Virus record (IMG/VR): IMGVR_UViG_3300013306_000052
Span: 1 to 25,617 of that record
Length of the DNA stretch: 25,617 nucleotides
DNA from: a virus
Reading direction: 5' to 3' (one strand)
Below, one piece after another: positions 1-8,988 of the stretch. The notes beneath the pieces were generated by a model. The model saw only the letters and a program-made list of their open reading frames with translations. It was not told the origin of the DNA and made no database searches. A program made the translations under genes and the position numbers. Position 1 is the first letter of the stretch; each line of letters begins with the position of its first letter.

Positions 1-1968
1 AACGCCGGACACCGCCACCGGGAAGAAAGCCCCGTAGCTGGCAGATACCCCGGATGCATTCACGAACTGAACAGTGACGGAAACCTGGGCGATCAGTAGC
101 TGCGACTCTGAAAAGTTTCCTGCTGCAGGCGCCAGCCGCCCAAACGAGGCAATCCTGTACTGGTTGGTGCCTGTGGTAACTATCCCGGCAATAGTCGAAA
201 ACTTGCAGTGCTTCTTATTCGACGCCGAGTAGACGCCGTTGTTATCGCCAAGAAGGTTGCCGTTGTCGCCAGTAATGAGCATGCGAGCCGGGCCGGCGGA
301 TGACCGATACCAGCTGTTGCTACCGAACTCGACCACGCCGTCAGAGGAGAACACATACGGAATGATGGTCCCGTCTGCCGAGTTGAGGGCGCCGGTGAAG
401 TGGCAGTTGTTGAAGCAAACCCCGTTAGAGCTGGAGGTTTCAATCAGCAGGTTGTTGTGGGTGCGCTCGAAGTAGCAGCCAATGAAGTTGCAGTTTCGAG
501 CATCAACCAGGCTCAGCGTGACGTTGCCGTTCTGGCCGCCAAGCTCAAACCGGCACCCGATGAAGTTGTTTACCTCGGAAGATATGAAGCGAACAGCCCA
601 AGACACGAGGCTGATGAACTCGACACGCTCAAAGGAGTTGTGGTTTGCGGTGAACGCGGCGCAGGTGATACCACTGAAGCAGGTGTCGAAGATCACGTCC
701 CGGAACGTGGTGGTCTGCAGCAGCTTGTTGCAGTAGTAGCCGCCGGAGGTTTGCAGGGCGAACGCCATGTCGTAGAAGTTGTTGCGCTCGGTGCCTGCGC
801 TGACGTTGGCCAGAACGCCATAGGTACCACCACGAACGCTGAAATTGCGCATCGTGACGTACATGAAGTTGGCAGAATCTTTGTTGGCAAAACAAGGCAC
901 GGCCCGCACGTCAAGCTGGCTACCCACTACGGTGCCGCCGATGGACTCCCCTTCGATCGTGATGAAGTTAGGCACCTGAATGGTGCTGAGAATTTTGTAA
1001 GAGCCATCAGGGATAAAGACCTTGCCGCGCTTTACCTCTACATAGTTTATGGCGGCCTGGATAGCGGCAGTAGAATCGGTGCTTCGATCAATTGTTGCAC
1101 CGTACTGAGTTACAGAAATAGTCCCTTGGTGGACCAGCTCCCAGCCAGCTCCATCATTCGCCGTGACCTGGGCGCCGTTGTCATTCCATCCACCTGGGGC
1201 CGTCGCGTATGCCAGGCGGTACATCCCCCCGCCGCTTTTACCGTCGCCCCAGTAGCTGGTCATAAAAACGTACTTGCTGCCAGACTTGGGCAAGGCTTTA
1301 AGCTCGGCCATGCTATTGACGTTTCTGCCGGCGCCATAGATGTACGACACACCCTTGAGTGGATCGCTTGACGCCATATCCTGGACGACGCCGGGCACAC
1401 CGCTTGGCGGCAAATACAGTACGTTTGCGGAATTGTTAATCGGGCCTTGAATGGAACCAAGTATTGATCCGACGTAAACTTCGACCGAGTTCTTTGTTGC
1501 AGCATCCTGCTGATTAACTGGGTCTTCCAAGTCTACAATTCGCCGGGCCTCGGCTTGATAGTGCTCACTGTCCCGAGGATGGCGAAGTGCGCGTGAATCG
1601 CTCTCGCCAGTCTGCTGGATGAGCATTGTCAGATAATCAAACACATCCTCATGAATTTCAGCGAAGTAATCGCCTTGGTTTCTGAGGTCTGTGAGTTGCT
1701 GAACTGTGAGCACCCGGGCAATTGTCAGAAGCTCAGGAGGTGCGCCACCCATCAACGGGTTAGTGGTGGTGACCGTCCCGCCTGTAAGCGAGTTTGCACC
1801 TGAGACCGAATAGTCAACGTTTAGCGTCAACAGGGTAGTAATCCCTGACGTAGAGCGCTTCGTTACAACGAGGTCAGTGTTGTTGAAGAACCTGAACCCC
1901 GTAGGCCAGGCCACGGTAGCGCCGTTGCCGTTGTACTGCACAACGTTGGTTGTATTGGATACGGTCAA
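1..1968 (-). CDS. Tailspike/tail fibre, partial (3' end outside window)
   Basis: Receptor-binding tailspike, probably with polysaccharide-binding or depolymerase activity. The frame is open for 656 codons to the window edge. Residues 1-120 match the T7-type tail-fibre anchor: it begins MTVSNTTNVVQYNGNG and ends with a conserved helix around FAEIHEDVFDYLTML. A spacer follows with a WGDGKSGGGMY-type loop near residues 220-245. From about residue 285 (QYGATIDSTAAIQAAI) the pectate-lyase-type right-handed beta-helix starts, with repeated short Asn/Cys/Phe-rich strands such as NFIGCRFE and CFNNCHFTG. The start is TTG at 1968, chosen because AGGAG lies 8 bases upstream (1977-1981) and the family N-terminus begins there. 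The C-terminal part and any trimerisation domain are not in the window. Enzymatic activity is inferred from the fold, and no catalytic residues can be assigned. Confidence 0.85.
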   Translation of the reverse strand, partial: MTVSNTTNVVQYNGNGATVAWPTGFRFFNNTDLVVTKRSTSGITTLLTLNVDYSVSGANSLTGGTVTTTNPLMGGAPPELLTIARVLTVQQLTDLRNQGDYFAEIHEDVFDYLTMLIQQTGESDSRALRHPRDSEHYQAEARRIVDLEDPVNQQDAATKNSVEVYVGSILGSIQGPINNSANVLYLPPSGVPGVVQDMASSDPLKGVSYIYGAGRNVNSMAELKALPKSGSKYVFMTSYWGDGKSGGGMYRLAYATAPGGWNDNGAQVTANDGAGWELVHQGTISVTQYGATIDRSTDSTAAIQAAINYVEVKRGKVFIPDGSYKILSTIQVPNFITIEGESIGGTVVGSQLDVRAVPCFANKDSANFMYVTMRNFSVRGGTYGVLANVSAGTERNNFYDMAFALQTSGGYYCNKLLQTTTFRDVIFDTCFSGITCAAFTANHNSFERVEFISLVSWAVRFISSEVNNFIGCRFELGGQNGNVTLSLVDARNCNFIGCYFERTHNNLLIETSSSNGVCFNNCHFTGALNSADGTIIPYVFSSDGVVEFGSNSWYRSSAGPARMLITGDNGNLLGDNNGVYSASNKKHCKFSTIAGIVTTGTNQYRIASFGRLAPAAGNFSESQLLIAQVSVTVQFVNASGVSASYGAFFPVAVSGV

Positions 1969-1986
1969 GGTGGCTGCTCCTGAAAT

Positions 1987-2012
1987 GCAAAAACCCCGCA
2001 CATGGCGGGGTT
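1987..2012 (-). terminator. Rho-independent terminator just upstream of tailspike
   Basis: Hairpin with a 6-bp GC stem (CCCCGC 1994-1999 with GCGGGG 2005-2010), extended by A-T pairs, and a 5-base loop. On the minus strand it is followed by TTTTTGC. Only about 6 bases separate the U-tract from the AGGAG of the tailspike gene, so tailspike mRNA made from upstream must read through it. Confidence 0.75.
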
Positions 2013-2056
2013 CCGGGGTTGGTATTTTTTAGTGGTGCTGGCGGATCATCAGGCAA

Positions 2057-2078
2057 TAAAAAACCCGCCTAGGCGGGT
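2057..2078 (-). terminator. Rho-independent terminator after DUF2569 gene
   Basis: Near-perfect palindrome: ACCCGCC (2063-2069) pairs with GGCGGGT (2072-2078) around a TA centre, followed on the minus strand by six T (2063-2058). It lies about 10 bases past the stop of the DUF2569 gene and probably ends that transcript. The 44 bases between this hairpin and the next one hold no recognisable promoter or gene. Confidence 0.8.
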
Positions 2079-2088
2079 CTGTTAATCT

Positions 2089-2439
2089 CTATTTTTTTAG
2101 AGGCTCAATGAATGTTCGCCTAGCCCTGGCGGTTACAAAGAAACAAATTGCGAAAAATATTGGGGCTACGAGATTTCTTCCAATGTCTTGCGGATCAGCA
2201 ACCCTAACGGTAACCGCCGTTACGGCGATTAGCGATAAAACATAGACGTATGGGAAAACTCTCTTGCGCGCCCAGAACAAATAAGCGACCACCAAATAGA
2301 TGACCAAGAGCGATGCCCCAACACTGGCATTAATTGTGATGGCATATGCTGACATCAGGATGTTCAACACGGTGCCAATGGCCGGCAGCCAGAGCCACCC
2401 GCCAATACTGCTGTAGTATTTCCCCTCATCCGCGCTCAT
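2089..2439 (-). CDS. DUF2569 family membrane protein
   Basis: A 116-aa integral membrane protein with four predicted hydrophobic segments, at about residues 10-33, 37-57, 63-82 and 91-108. The opening IGGWLWLPAIG and the closing ARRTFI are typical of DUF2569. Its molecular function is unknown. The start is ATG at 2439, with GGAG (2445-2448) five bases upstream; an in-frame TTG at 2556 would add an implausible extension overlapping the upstream gene. The gene looks more AT-rich than its neighbours, sits between the ejection genes and the tailspike, and has its own terminator and a possible promoter. This suggests an accessory 'moron' cargo gene rather than a structural protein. Superinfection exclusion or another change to the host envelope is possible but not shown. 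Confidence 0.75.
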   Translation of the reverse strand: MSADEGKYYSSIGGWLWLPAIGTVLNILMSAYAITINASVGASLLVIYLVVAYLFWARKRVFPYVYVLSLIAVTAVTVRVADPQDIGRNLVAPIFFAICFFVTARARRTFIEPLKK

Positions 2440-2452
2440 ACACACTCCATTT

Positions 2453-2480
2453 ATTAGATTTAACGTCGACGACTGATCAA
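2453..2480 (-). promoter_or_regulatory. Candidate sigma-70 promoter for DUF2569 gene
   Basis: Minus-strand -35 TTGATC (2480-2475), 16-bp spacer, -10 TCTAAT (2458-2453, 5 of 6 matches to TATAAT). The -35 overlaps the stop codon of the upstream ejection-protein gene. Predicted initiation near 2446 would leave only about 7 bases before the ATG and cut into the GGAG, which weakens the call. It fits the pattern of an independently expressed accessory gene. Confidence 0.4.
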
Positions 2481-5029
2481 TTCCCAGTAGCGGCGCCGAT
2501 GTTCGGAGGTCTCGAGGGGGCTGCTGCGCCCGGTTCCCACCAGAAGCTTTGCCCAAAATCTTTCTGAGCGCGCCGCTCCATGCGGCTAAGGTAGCCGGGT
2601 GATAAGTATTCCTGCAACTGATGGAAGATCATGTGGTCGGTGGCGGCCTTGGTGTACCAGAGATTAGCGCCCGGGATATGCCCTTTGCCAAGCTGCAACA
2701 GCCTGGCCCCAATGGTCGATGGGTCTTTGTCGTCAAGCACGGCGTTGGCTGTCATGCCTCGAAGGTTGAGCAGCGTTTCCACGTCACCGGCCAATGGTCC
2801 ACCGAAAGCAGCAAGAGCGGATGTGCCTCCCTGCGTCGTGTTCGAGAACAGGAAATCACCATACAGTGACAAGGCGCCACCTTTCAGCATGGCTGCCATA
2901 CCAAACCGAAGCCCTGGAATATCCCCGAGTTTGTCGTCAGCCATGTTCTTGGGATCTCGACCGCTGGCAATTTCATTGATTTGCAGGGCCATGGCGCCCA
3001 GTACTGTGGTCGTGGCGAATAGAGCTGCGGTGTAGCCAGCCTTGCCCCAACCACTTTCTTGAGCCAGCGCACGCTTGAAGTGCTTGCTTATCATCGAAAC
3101 CGAGAAAGATTTGAACTGCCAGAAGCTGCGCATCAGCTCCCCGCTCCACTCACCACGCTTGTTATTGCCGTGCATGAATGCCCGCTCACGAGCACCTGGA
3201 GCCGGGATCGCCATGCTTGTTTCATCAAGCACAACGCCAAGGAGCTTGGTAGCGGCTTGTTCCCGGAGCCGATCGGACGAGATGCCGAGCTGCGTAGCCA
3301 GCGGCGCAATATCCGCCTCAGGGATTCGGTAGATACTGCCGGCCGTCAACACTTGGTCGCCAGCACCGCGCCAGTCTTCAGGCTGGGCCAGGCGCCATAC
3401 AGACCAGTCCTGGTCCGTAATGCCACGCGACTGCATGATCTTGCGGTCGCCAGCCTCCAGTGCTGCCAGAGAATCAAAGCGTCGAGTGAGGTCGCCTGTG
3501 ACGTCCATCATGACCGCCCCAAATGCGCGGCGGTTTCCACCATCAATGGCGTTCATGCCGGAAAGCTGCAGTATTTTGGTGGCTGCCGTCTGCGAGTACT
3601 TCGCGGCCCGCCCTGCCACCTCACCATCAATACCAAGCCCCTCGGTACCCCAGCGGCTTAGACTGCCAATCAGCTGATCAATACCCAGGCCCGCACGCAT
3701 AGCGATCCGGCGATGGCTGGCATCAGCCGGATTCAGCATACGTGCCTCGTTGGCGAACACCTTCATTACCGGCATGCCGTTAATCTTGGATGTAATGGCA
3801 ATCGTGCCCTGGTCGCTCAGGCCGGTTATCACAGCCGAACCAAGCTTGCCGGCCACGTTGGTGGCGCGGTAGGTGTCGAAGGCGTTCGCCATCCTGGCCG
3901 ATACAGGAGGCTCACGGGTTCCGGCCACCTCGGTATAAAGGTTCTCCAGGCGCCTAACCTGCTTGCCTAGGGCTTTCAGCTTCTCGGGGTTGGCCTTAGC
4001 TGCCTGCTTGTAACCGGTCTCTGTGTGAAACTTCATGGCGTTGTTAGGGTTTGGGCCAAGCGTTTCCACCAGGGCGATATCCCTCGCTGCTCGGTCAATG
4101 TGGCCAAACATCAAGTCCATAAGCCCGCGGTCCCCGTACTTTTCTTGGGCGGCCATATAGGCGTCAGAATCTCGGTAATGGATCTGCCGAGACTCGCTCC
4201 CCCGATTGGCGCGGGCACCGCCACCAGTGATTCGGCCGGGCGTGATTTTGTTTACGCCACCAGTGGATACCGTTTCCCAGGCCTTGCCGAAGAAGTCGGT
4301 CAACTCAGCGTCGGTCATCCTGCTGCCGTCTTCATTCAGGTATTTGGAGCGGTTGGCCCAGGCTAGGTGGTCGTTGATCCAGCCTGACTTATTGCGAGCC
4401 ACCTTTAACTGGCTGTGACTGCGCGGAATCGCCCAGTCGTCGAGACGACCTACATCACCGCCGGCTCGGTTGAACCGTTGACGCAGCCTTTCAGAGATAT
4501 CGTGGAACTGCTTGGCTGCCACCTTCGCCTCAGGTACCCCACTGTTCTCGCCGTGGAGTTCTTGTACAAGGGCTCTGGCCTTTTCAGCATCAGCGAACAG
4601 CCCGAGCATCTTGCCCCGGGTGAAGTCGATGGCATCAACCATGCTGGCCATTGCTTCCGCCCGGATGCCGTTAGTGGCTGATTCTATTGAGAATATCCCA
4701 GGGCCATCGGATGAAAACGCAAGCATCCGGTCGAGCGCCAAGAGCGGGTCATTCGGGAACCGGCTCATGTAATTGGCCACGCGGTCATGCGCCAGGATTG
4801 TCAGACCAACACGCTGCTTGTTCTTCGCTGCCTCTGCGCGCAACTCTCTGGCCGCACTTGACGCAGCCTGAGTCAGGCGGTCGCCGGCGGTCAATGACTG
4901 CCAGGCTGGATCGGTTTGTGCGAGTTGACGCATATTTCTAGAGATACGGGACTCAATGTCCTTTATCTCGGACTGATTGAGTGCGCGACCAATGGCCTGC
5001 TGAACTGCTTGAATGCATTCCTGTTTCAT
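2477..5029 (-). CDS. Large internal virion / DNA-ejection protein
   Basis: An 850-aa, mostly helical protein occupying the place of T7 gp16 in the ejection-protein set. Its family features include RAGGDVGRLDDWAIPRSH at about residues 185-203, followed by a block containing TDAELTDFFG, which recurs in large internal proteins of podoviruses. The C-terminus contains YLSPGYLSRMERRAQ and an aromatic FWW. There is one clear hydrophobic, glycine-containing stretch near residues 660-680 that could enter a membrane. I see no convincing transglycosylase motif. The start is ATG at 5029, sharing one base with the upstream TGA (TGATG); a GTG at 5053 would lengthen it by 8 residues. It is presumably carried in the capsid and released into the cell envelope at infection. 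Confidence 0.75.
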   Translation of the reverse strand: MKQECIQAVQQAIGRALNQSEIKDIESRISRNMRQLAQTDPAWQSLTAGDRLTQAASSAARELRAEAAKNKQRVGLTILAHDRVANYMSRFPNDPLLALDRMLAFSSDGPGIFSIESATNGIRAEAMASMVDAIDFTRGKMLGLFADAEKARALVQELHGENSGVPEAKVAAKQFHDISERLRQRFNRAGGDVGRLDDWAIPRSHSQLKVARNKSGWINDHLAWANRSKYLNEDGSRMTDAELTDFFGKAWETVSTGGVNKITPGRITGGGARANRGSESRQIHYRDSDAYMAAQEKYGDRGLMDLMFGHIDRAARDIALVETLGPNPNNAMKFHTETGYKQAAKANPEKLKALGKQVRRLENLYTEVAGTREPPVSARMANAFDTYRATNVAGKLGSAVITGLSDQGTIAITSKINGMPVMKVFANEARMLNPADASHRRIAMRAGLGIDQLIGSLSRWGTEGLGIDGEVAGRAAKYSQTAATKILQLSGMNAIDGGNRRAFGAVMMDVTGDLTRRFDSLAALEAGDRKIMQSRGITDQDWSVWRLAQPEDWRGAGDQVLTAGSIYRIPEADIAPLATQLGISSDRLREQAATKLLGVVLDETSMAIPAPGARERAFMHGNNKRGEWSGELMRSFWQFKSFSVSMISKHFKRALAQESGWGKAGYTAALFATTTVLGAMALQINEIASGRDPKNMADDKLGDIPGLRFGMAAMLKGGALSLYGDFLFSNTTQGGTSALAAFGGPLAGDVETLLNLRGMTANAVLDDKDPSTIGARLLQLGKGHIPGANLWYTKAATDHMIFHQLQEYLSPGYLSRMERRAQKDFGQSFWWEPGAAAPSRPPNIGAATGN

Positions 5030-6954
5030 CAGTTGCCAAACCTCAGCCCACACAGGGCGGCAGCAAGAAACCCTTTCGAGTCATTTTCGGCGCGGACAAT
5101 GTTGCCATCTGCCTCGGCCAGCATTTCGCGGGCGGATACGGTGACCGCCGAACCATCCTCATTGAACGCGCCGGTCGGAACCTGTATGTCCCGCTCGCCA
5201 GAAACAATAGAGTCGACGAGCGCTGGAAGTGCGGTGTCGATATCTGCGAGAGGATCGATTTCAGCAGTTGCCGGCTCCCGAACTTGCTCGGGTCCTGGTT
5301 GTGGCGCTTCTTGTGTTGCCTGACCTTGCTGCTCGCTGCCTGGACGAGCGCCTTCTGGCTGAACGGAAAGGTCAGGCGGCGCTGTAGATCCGGCATCCCT
5401 TGGCGCTTCGACGTCAGGACGTGCTGCGGCCGAAGCGGCGGTATCAGCTGCCCGGGTTGGCGCCACTTCTATATCGTCAACGATGTGGCCAGCGTCGCGT
5501 AACAGCTTCTCCATTTCTTTGCCGGCGGCGCGCATCAATGCCGCACCATGGTCAGGAGATACACTGCTTGCAAGTGCTGTGCGCTTAAATGCGTTGCCTA
5601 TTTCCTCTGCGCGCTCGTCAATTTTACTGACGAATCGATCAGGGACCTGCCCCCGATCAATGGCAGCGAGTTCTGATGCTGCCCGCTCAGCCGCTCGATT
5701 ACCTTCCAGCGCTTGGTTGATCTCGTCCATGCGCGTCTGTGCAGCTGCCTTTTGTTCGGCAATGCTGTCCCGGGTGGCGCTTTCTGCCTGCTTGCGACTC
5801 ATGCCCTGGCGCTGGAAGGACTTTGCTGATTCGCGATAAGTGCCATCCAGATCATCTACGCTCTTTTGCAGAGTGCCCAGTTCGGTGCGCAGATCCCTGA
5901 CATTTGGAAGTCCAGCGGATGCCACGGGCTCTAGTTCTGCCCGGGCGGCAGCGAACACCTCCTGCTCAGCTTGCTGGCGTGCTACCTCGCGGCTCGGGCC
6001 AATCTTGTCTGTCCTGATGAATTTTGCATCATCTGCAATGCCGCCGATGTTTACCGGCTCACCGCGGCTCATTTGCGCGATGGCAGTATCCAGGGCCGTC
6101 TGGTGGGCAACACTGGAGCTTGCATCCACCGGTGCGCCTGGCGCGGTACCGTGCTGATGGTGGAGACCGTTATTGGCAGTAAGCGCGGAATCCAGTTCTC
6201 CAGGGGAGACGCCCCGCGTCATAGCGCGGCCGGCGCCCCAGAAAAGTCCGCCAAGCAGCGCATCTACAGCAAGGCCCGTAGAGTCAAGAGCCTTGTATTG
6301 CTGGGCCTGCTGGCTATATCCGTTATGTTCCAGTACCGCGCCAATACCGCCCCTGGAAACCATGCCGAAACCAACGTTCGCGCCCGCAGTCGCCGCGAGG
6401 TCAACAGCCGGAGCGCTGAACAGGCGGGCCGCAGGAAGGAAGGAGAGGGCTGCTACTATACTGCCCTCGATAGATCCAGATATTGCAGCTGTCTTTGGGT
6501 CGACACCCTGGCCCTTAAGCTCTGTAAAGCGCTGCTCCCCCATAGAAGAGCCTGCAGTAAGAGCGCCGACTGGCATCCCGCCGGAGGCAAGGCCAAAGGC
6601 AAACCGTGAACCGGCATCACCCAAACTGAAAAGAACCTGTGCCGCTTTCCCGCTGGTGACAGCATCGGGGCGCATACGCTCAGTCAGCTCGTTGCGCATA
6701 TCGCCGATATGCTGGCGGCGGGCGAAGTTATCTTCGTCGCTTTCAGGGTTGAGCGAGATGATTTGCGATGGATCGTTGCCGTACTGAGCTGCTTGCAGCG
6801 TTAACTGGGCAAGGCCCTGGCCAATACCGCTAAATAGTGCAGTGCCCGACCCTTCCCAGAACCCAGGATCCGGAGATGTTGTGGCCGGATTCTCCAGTGC
6901 ATCCTGCTCCAGCGCACGCTGATCATTGAATGCCAGGTCGCCGATAAGGCTCAT
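5029..6954 (-). CDS. Internal virion / ejection protein with proline-rich linker
   Basis: A 641-aa protein, likely the second large ejection protein. The N-terminal third is rich in Gly, Ala and hydrophobic residues, with candidate membrane-active helices at roughly residues 105-140, 160-180 and 228-247. The middle (about 330-450) is charged and coiled-coil-like. Residues about 500-565 are Pro/Glu/Gln/Ala-rich and probably disordered. The very end (IVRAENDSKGFLAAALCGL) is compact. The start is ATG at 6954, overlapping the upstream stop as ATGA; the gene ends in a one-base overlap with the next start, so all three large ejection genes appear translationally coupled. No enzyme motif was recognised, and the role is assigned by position and composition. 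Confidence 0.65.
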   Translation of the reverse strand: MSLIGDLAFNDQRALEQDALENPATTSPDPGFWEGSGTALFSGIGQGLAQLTLQAAQYGNDPSQIISLNPESDEDNFARRQHIGDMRNELTERMRPDAVTSGKAAQVLFSLGDAGSRFAFGLASGGMPVGALTAGSSMGEQRFTELKGQGVDPKTAAISGSIEGSIVAALSFLPAARLFSAPAVDLAATAGANVGFGMVSRGGIGAVLEHNGYSQQAQQYKALDSTGLAVDALLGGLFWGAGRAMTRGVSPGELDSALTANNGLHHQHGTAPGAPVDASSSVAHQTALDTAIAQMSRGEPVNIGGIADDAKFIRTDKIGPSREVARQQAEQEVFAAARAELEPVASAGLPNVRDLRTELGTLQKSVDDLDGTYRESAKSFQRQGMSRKQAESATRDSIAEQKAAAQTRMDEINQALEGNRAAERAASELAAIDRGQVPDRFVSKIDERAEEIGNAFKRTALASSVSPDHGAALMRAAGKEMEKLLRDAGHIVDDIEVAPTRAADTAASAAARPDVEAPRDAGSTAPPDLSVQPEGARPGSEQQGQATQEAPQPGPEQVREPATAEIDPLADIDTALPALVDSIVSGERDIQVPTGAFNEDGSAVTVSAREMLAEADGNIVRAENDSKGFLAAALCGLRFGN

Positions 6955-8987
6955 TTCGCATCCTCATTGACATTGACCATCATCGGCTTTCCATCGGAAC
7001 CGTACTTGAATTGCTGGCCCTGCATCACGTAGTAAATACCGTCCTTGTACTGGCGCAGGGTCAGGGCGTCAGCAGTTGAGATCTCGGCATCACTCATGCC
7101 CTGGGCCTTCATTGTGCCCACCAACTTCTGTTTTGCCATGTCGTGGAAATCCTGACCAGCCATACCCCACGGCGCAAGAGTCTTGCTACCGTTGAAATCG
7201 ACAACCTCGCCTACGGATGCCTTGATTGCTGTACGCAAAAGGCTACGGTCTACAACTCCAGACACGTCACCCTTCTCTGCTGCAGCGCCGGTGTAGTAGG
7301 ACTTTACTGCTTGGGCGGCGAGCTGATAGGACTGCGGCTGGCCGGCAAAAACGCTGCCAAGCTGGTTATTCAGCTCAAGCTGGAAGTCGGCCTGCTTAGG
7401 GATAGGGAAGGATGATCCCTTTCCGTCTGAGCCCTTCTCAGTCTTGGACTTGTTCAGGATCGACTCGCCCAGGGCCATCGTCTTGGCGACATCTCCGCTG
7501 GTTGCGACCTCATCAGGCTTGAACCAGTGGGTATCGGTGATCATAGACCGCTGCTTGCCAGCTAGAAGCCCGGTCAGCGCCCGTATAGGCGAGTCAGGGG
7601 CGATCTGCTGCATAGCACCCGCGTAGGCCTTATCATCGCCAATGGCGCTATGCAGGGTGGCAAATAGCTTGCTTTGCTGCTCGGGAGACATCTCGCCAAG
7701 TTGAGCGCTGATCTGCTTGGCCTCTTGAGGAAGAAGTGGCTTCATGGCCACTGTGCTACCAAACTTCTTCTGCATGCCCTGGATAGCGGATACGCGATCA
7801 GTGAGGACGGCGCCAAGCTCTTTCGAGTTGAGGTCCAATGGCACTACATCGCCACCCAGCCGCTGCTGAAAGTAATCAAGTGGCGAGTCGGCCATCATCT
7901 TCGCCGAGGCGTCGACGGCACGCGAGAGCCGGTTGAGGTTTGCGGCATCGGCAATGGTCCCGCCCTCCTGCTGCAACTTGGCCGTCTTGCTATTGATCTC
8001 GGAAATTTGTTGATCGATCGGCAGGCGGAGGATCTTTTGCGTGTCCACCTCCTGCTTGACCAGTTCGTTGAACTCGCCCTGGGCTTGAGTCCCCCGCACC
8101 TGGCTACCCCATTGTTTCCACATTTCATCAGTGGCCGGGATGCCGCTGGATATCTGTGCATTGATTTTGCCGAGCGTGCGCTCAGCCTTCGCCTCAGCGC
8201 GCAATTGCACCATTTCCGCCTTTTGCTGCAGACGGTCGACCTTGGCCTCAATGCTTCCGCCGACCTGGGTGAGGTCATCTGCAGTCAAAAAACCTTGGTA
8301 CTGCTTAAGCGCGGCCTGGGCCTTATACGGGTCTTGGGCGGCCTGCCGGCGCAGAACATCCGAATACATGCTGCTCGTATTCTTCTGGATCATGACGTCG
8401 ACAACTTCCGGCGCCATGCCATTACGCTGGCCTTGGGAGCGTATGACGTCCTCTATCTTCTTATGGCTTTGGCTTATCGCGTCCGGGTCGCTGTAATTGA
8501 GCGCCGCCGTATTCTGCGAAGCCTGAATAGACGCCTTGTCGACATCGTTCATGTACTGCTGATGCTCGCCGTACTCATAGCGGTTCAGCGTGCCATTCAG
8601 CGAGTCACGGCGCTGGGCGGAAATAGTCTGGAAACGCTTACGCTGAGTGTCATTGCTCAAGCCGGAAAGGGTTTCCTGGACCTGCTTGTCATAAGCGGAG
8701 AGCGTGTCCTGCGTCACGTTAAGGGCATTGGCTCCCTTTTTCGAATAGACGCCGCTCTCCTGATTGAACATGGCGTCATTCGTCCAGTTAGACAGCCCAG
8801 TGTCTGCGCCAATCACGGCCGTGGTATCAGCTTCTTGCCGGTAATTGTCATAAATTTCGGTTGCGGCGCGTCCGGCCTGGGCAAGCCCGCGATCAAGGCC
8901 TTGGGTATCAGCGATTTGCGCTTGAGCGCGAGGCACTGGGACTGCGGCCTCCTGAACCTGACGGCGGTACTGCGGGACGGTTGCCAT
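6951..8987 (-). CDS. Internal virion / ejection protein, helical
   Basis: A 678-aa protein, Gln/Ala/Lys-rich and predicted largely alpha-helical with coiled-coil regions (for example, about residues 255-350). It begins MATVPQYRRQVQEAAVP, a start common to podovirus internal core proteins in the T7 gp15 position. The start is ATG at 8987, with GGGGAG five bases upstream; that start lies one base after the TAA of the preceding gene. A longer in-frame reading from 9038 would overlap that gene and lacks a ribosome-binding site. It has no signal peptide or clear transmembrane segment. It probably forms part of the ejectosome. Function is inferred from position and composition. Confidence 0.65.
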   Translation of the reverse strand: MATVPQYRRQVQEAAVPVPRAQAQIADTQGLDRGLAQAGRAATEIYDNYRQEADTTAVIGADTGLSNWTNDAMFNQESGVYSKKGANALNVTQDTLSAYDKQVQETLSGLSNDTQRKRFQTISAQRRDSLNGTLNRYEYGEHQQYMNDVDKASIQASQNTAALNYSDPDAISQSHKKIEDVIRSQGQRNGMAPEVVDVMIQKNTSSMYSDVLRRQAAQDPYKAQAALKQYQGFLTADDLTQVGGSIEAKVDRLQQKAEMVQLRAEAKAERTLGKINAQISSGIPATDEMWKQWGSQVRGTQAQGEFNELVKQEVDTQKILRLPIDQQISEINSKTAKLQQEGGTIADAANLNRLSRAVDASAKMMADSPLDYFQQRLGGDVVPLDLNSKELGAVLTDRVSAIQGMQKKFGSTVAMKPLLPQEAKQISAQLGEMSPEQQSKLFATLHSAIGDDKAYAGAMQQIAPDSPIRALTGLLAGKQRSMITDTHWFKPDEVATSGDVAKTMALGESILNKSKTEKGSDGKGSSFPIPKQADFQLELNNQLGSVFAGQPQSYQLAAQAVKSYYTGAAAEKGDVSGVVDRSLLRTAIKASVGEVVDFNGSKTLAPWGMAGQDFHDMAKQKLVGTMKAQGMSDAEISTADALTLRQYKDGIYYVMQGQQFKYGSDGKPMMVNVNEDAK

Positions 8988-8988
8988 A

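Noticed and set aside
400-1371. 323-aa plus-strand ORF
   Set aside because: It is antisense to the tailspike beta-helix and shows no recognisable protein family.
1874-2056. 60-aa minus-strand ORF across the terminator and tailspike start
   Set aside because: It reads through the 1987-2012 hairpin and then out of frame in the tailspike gene, with no ribosome-binding site.
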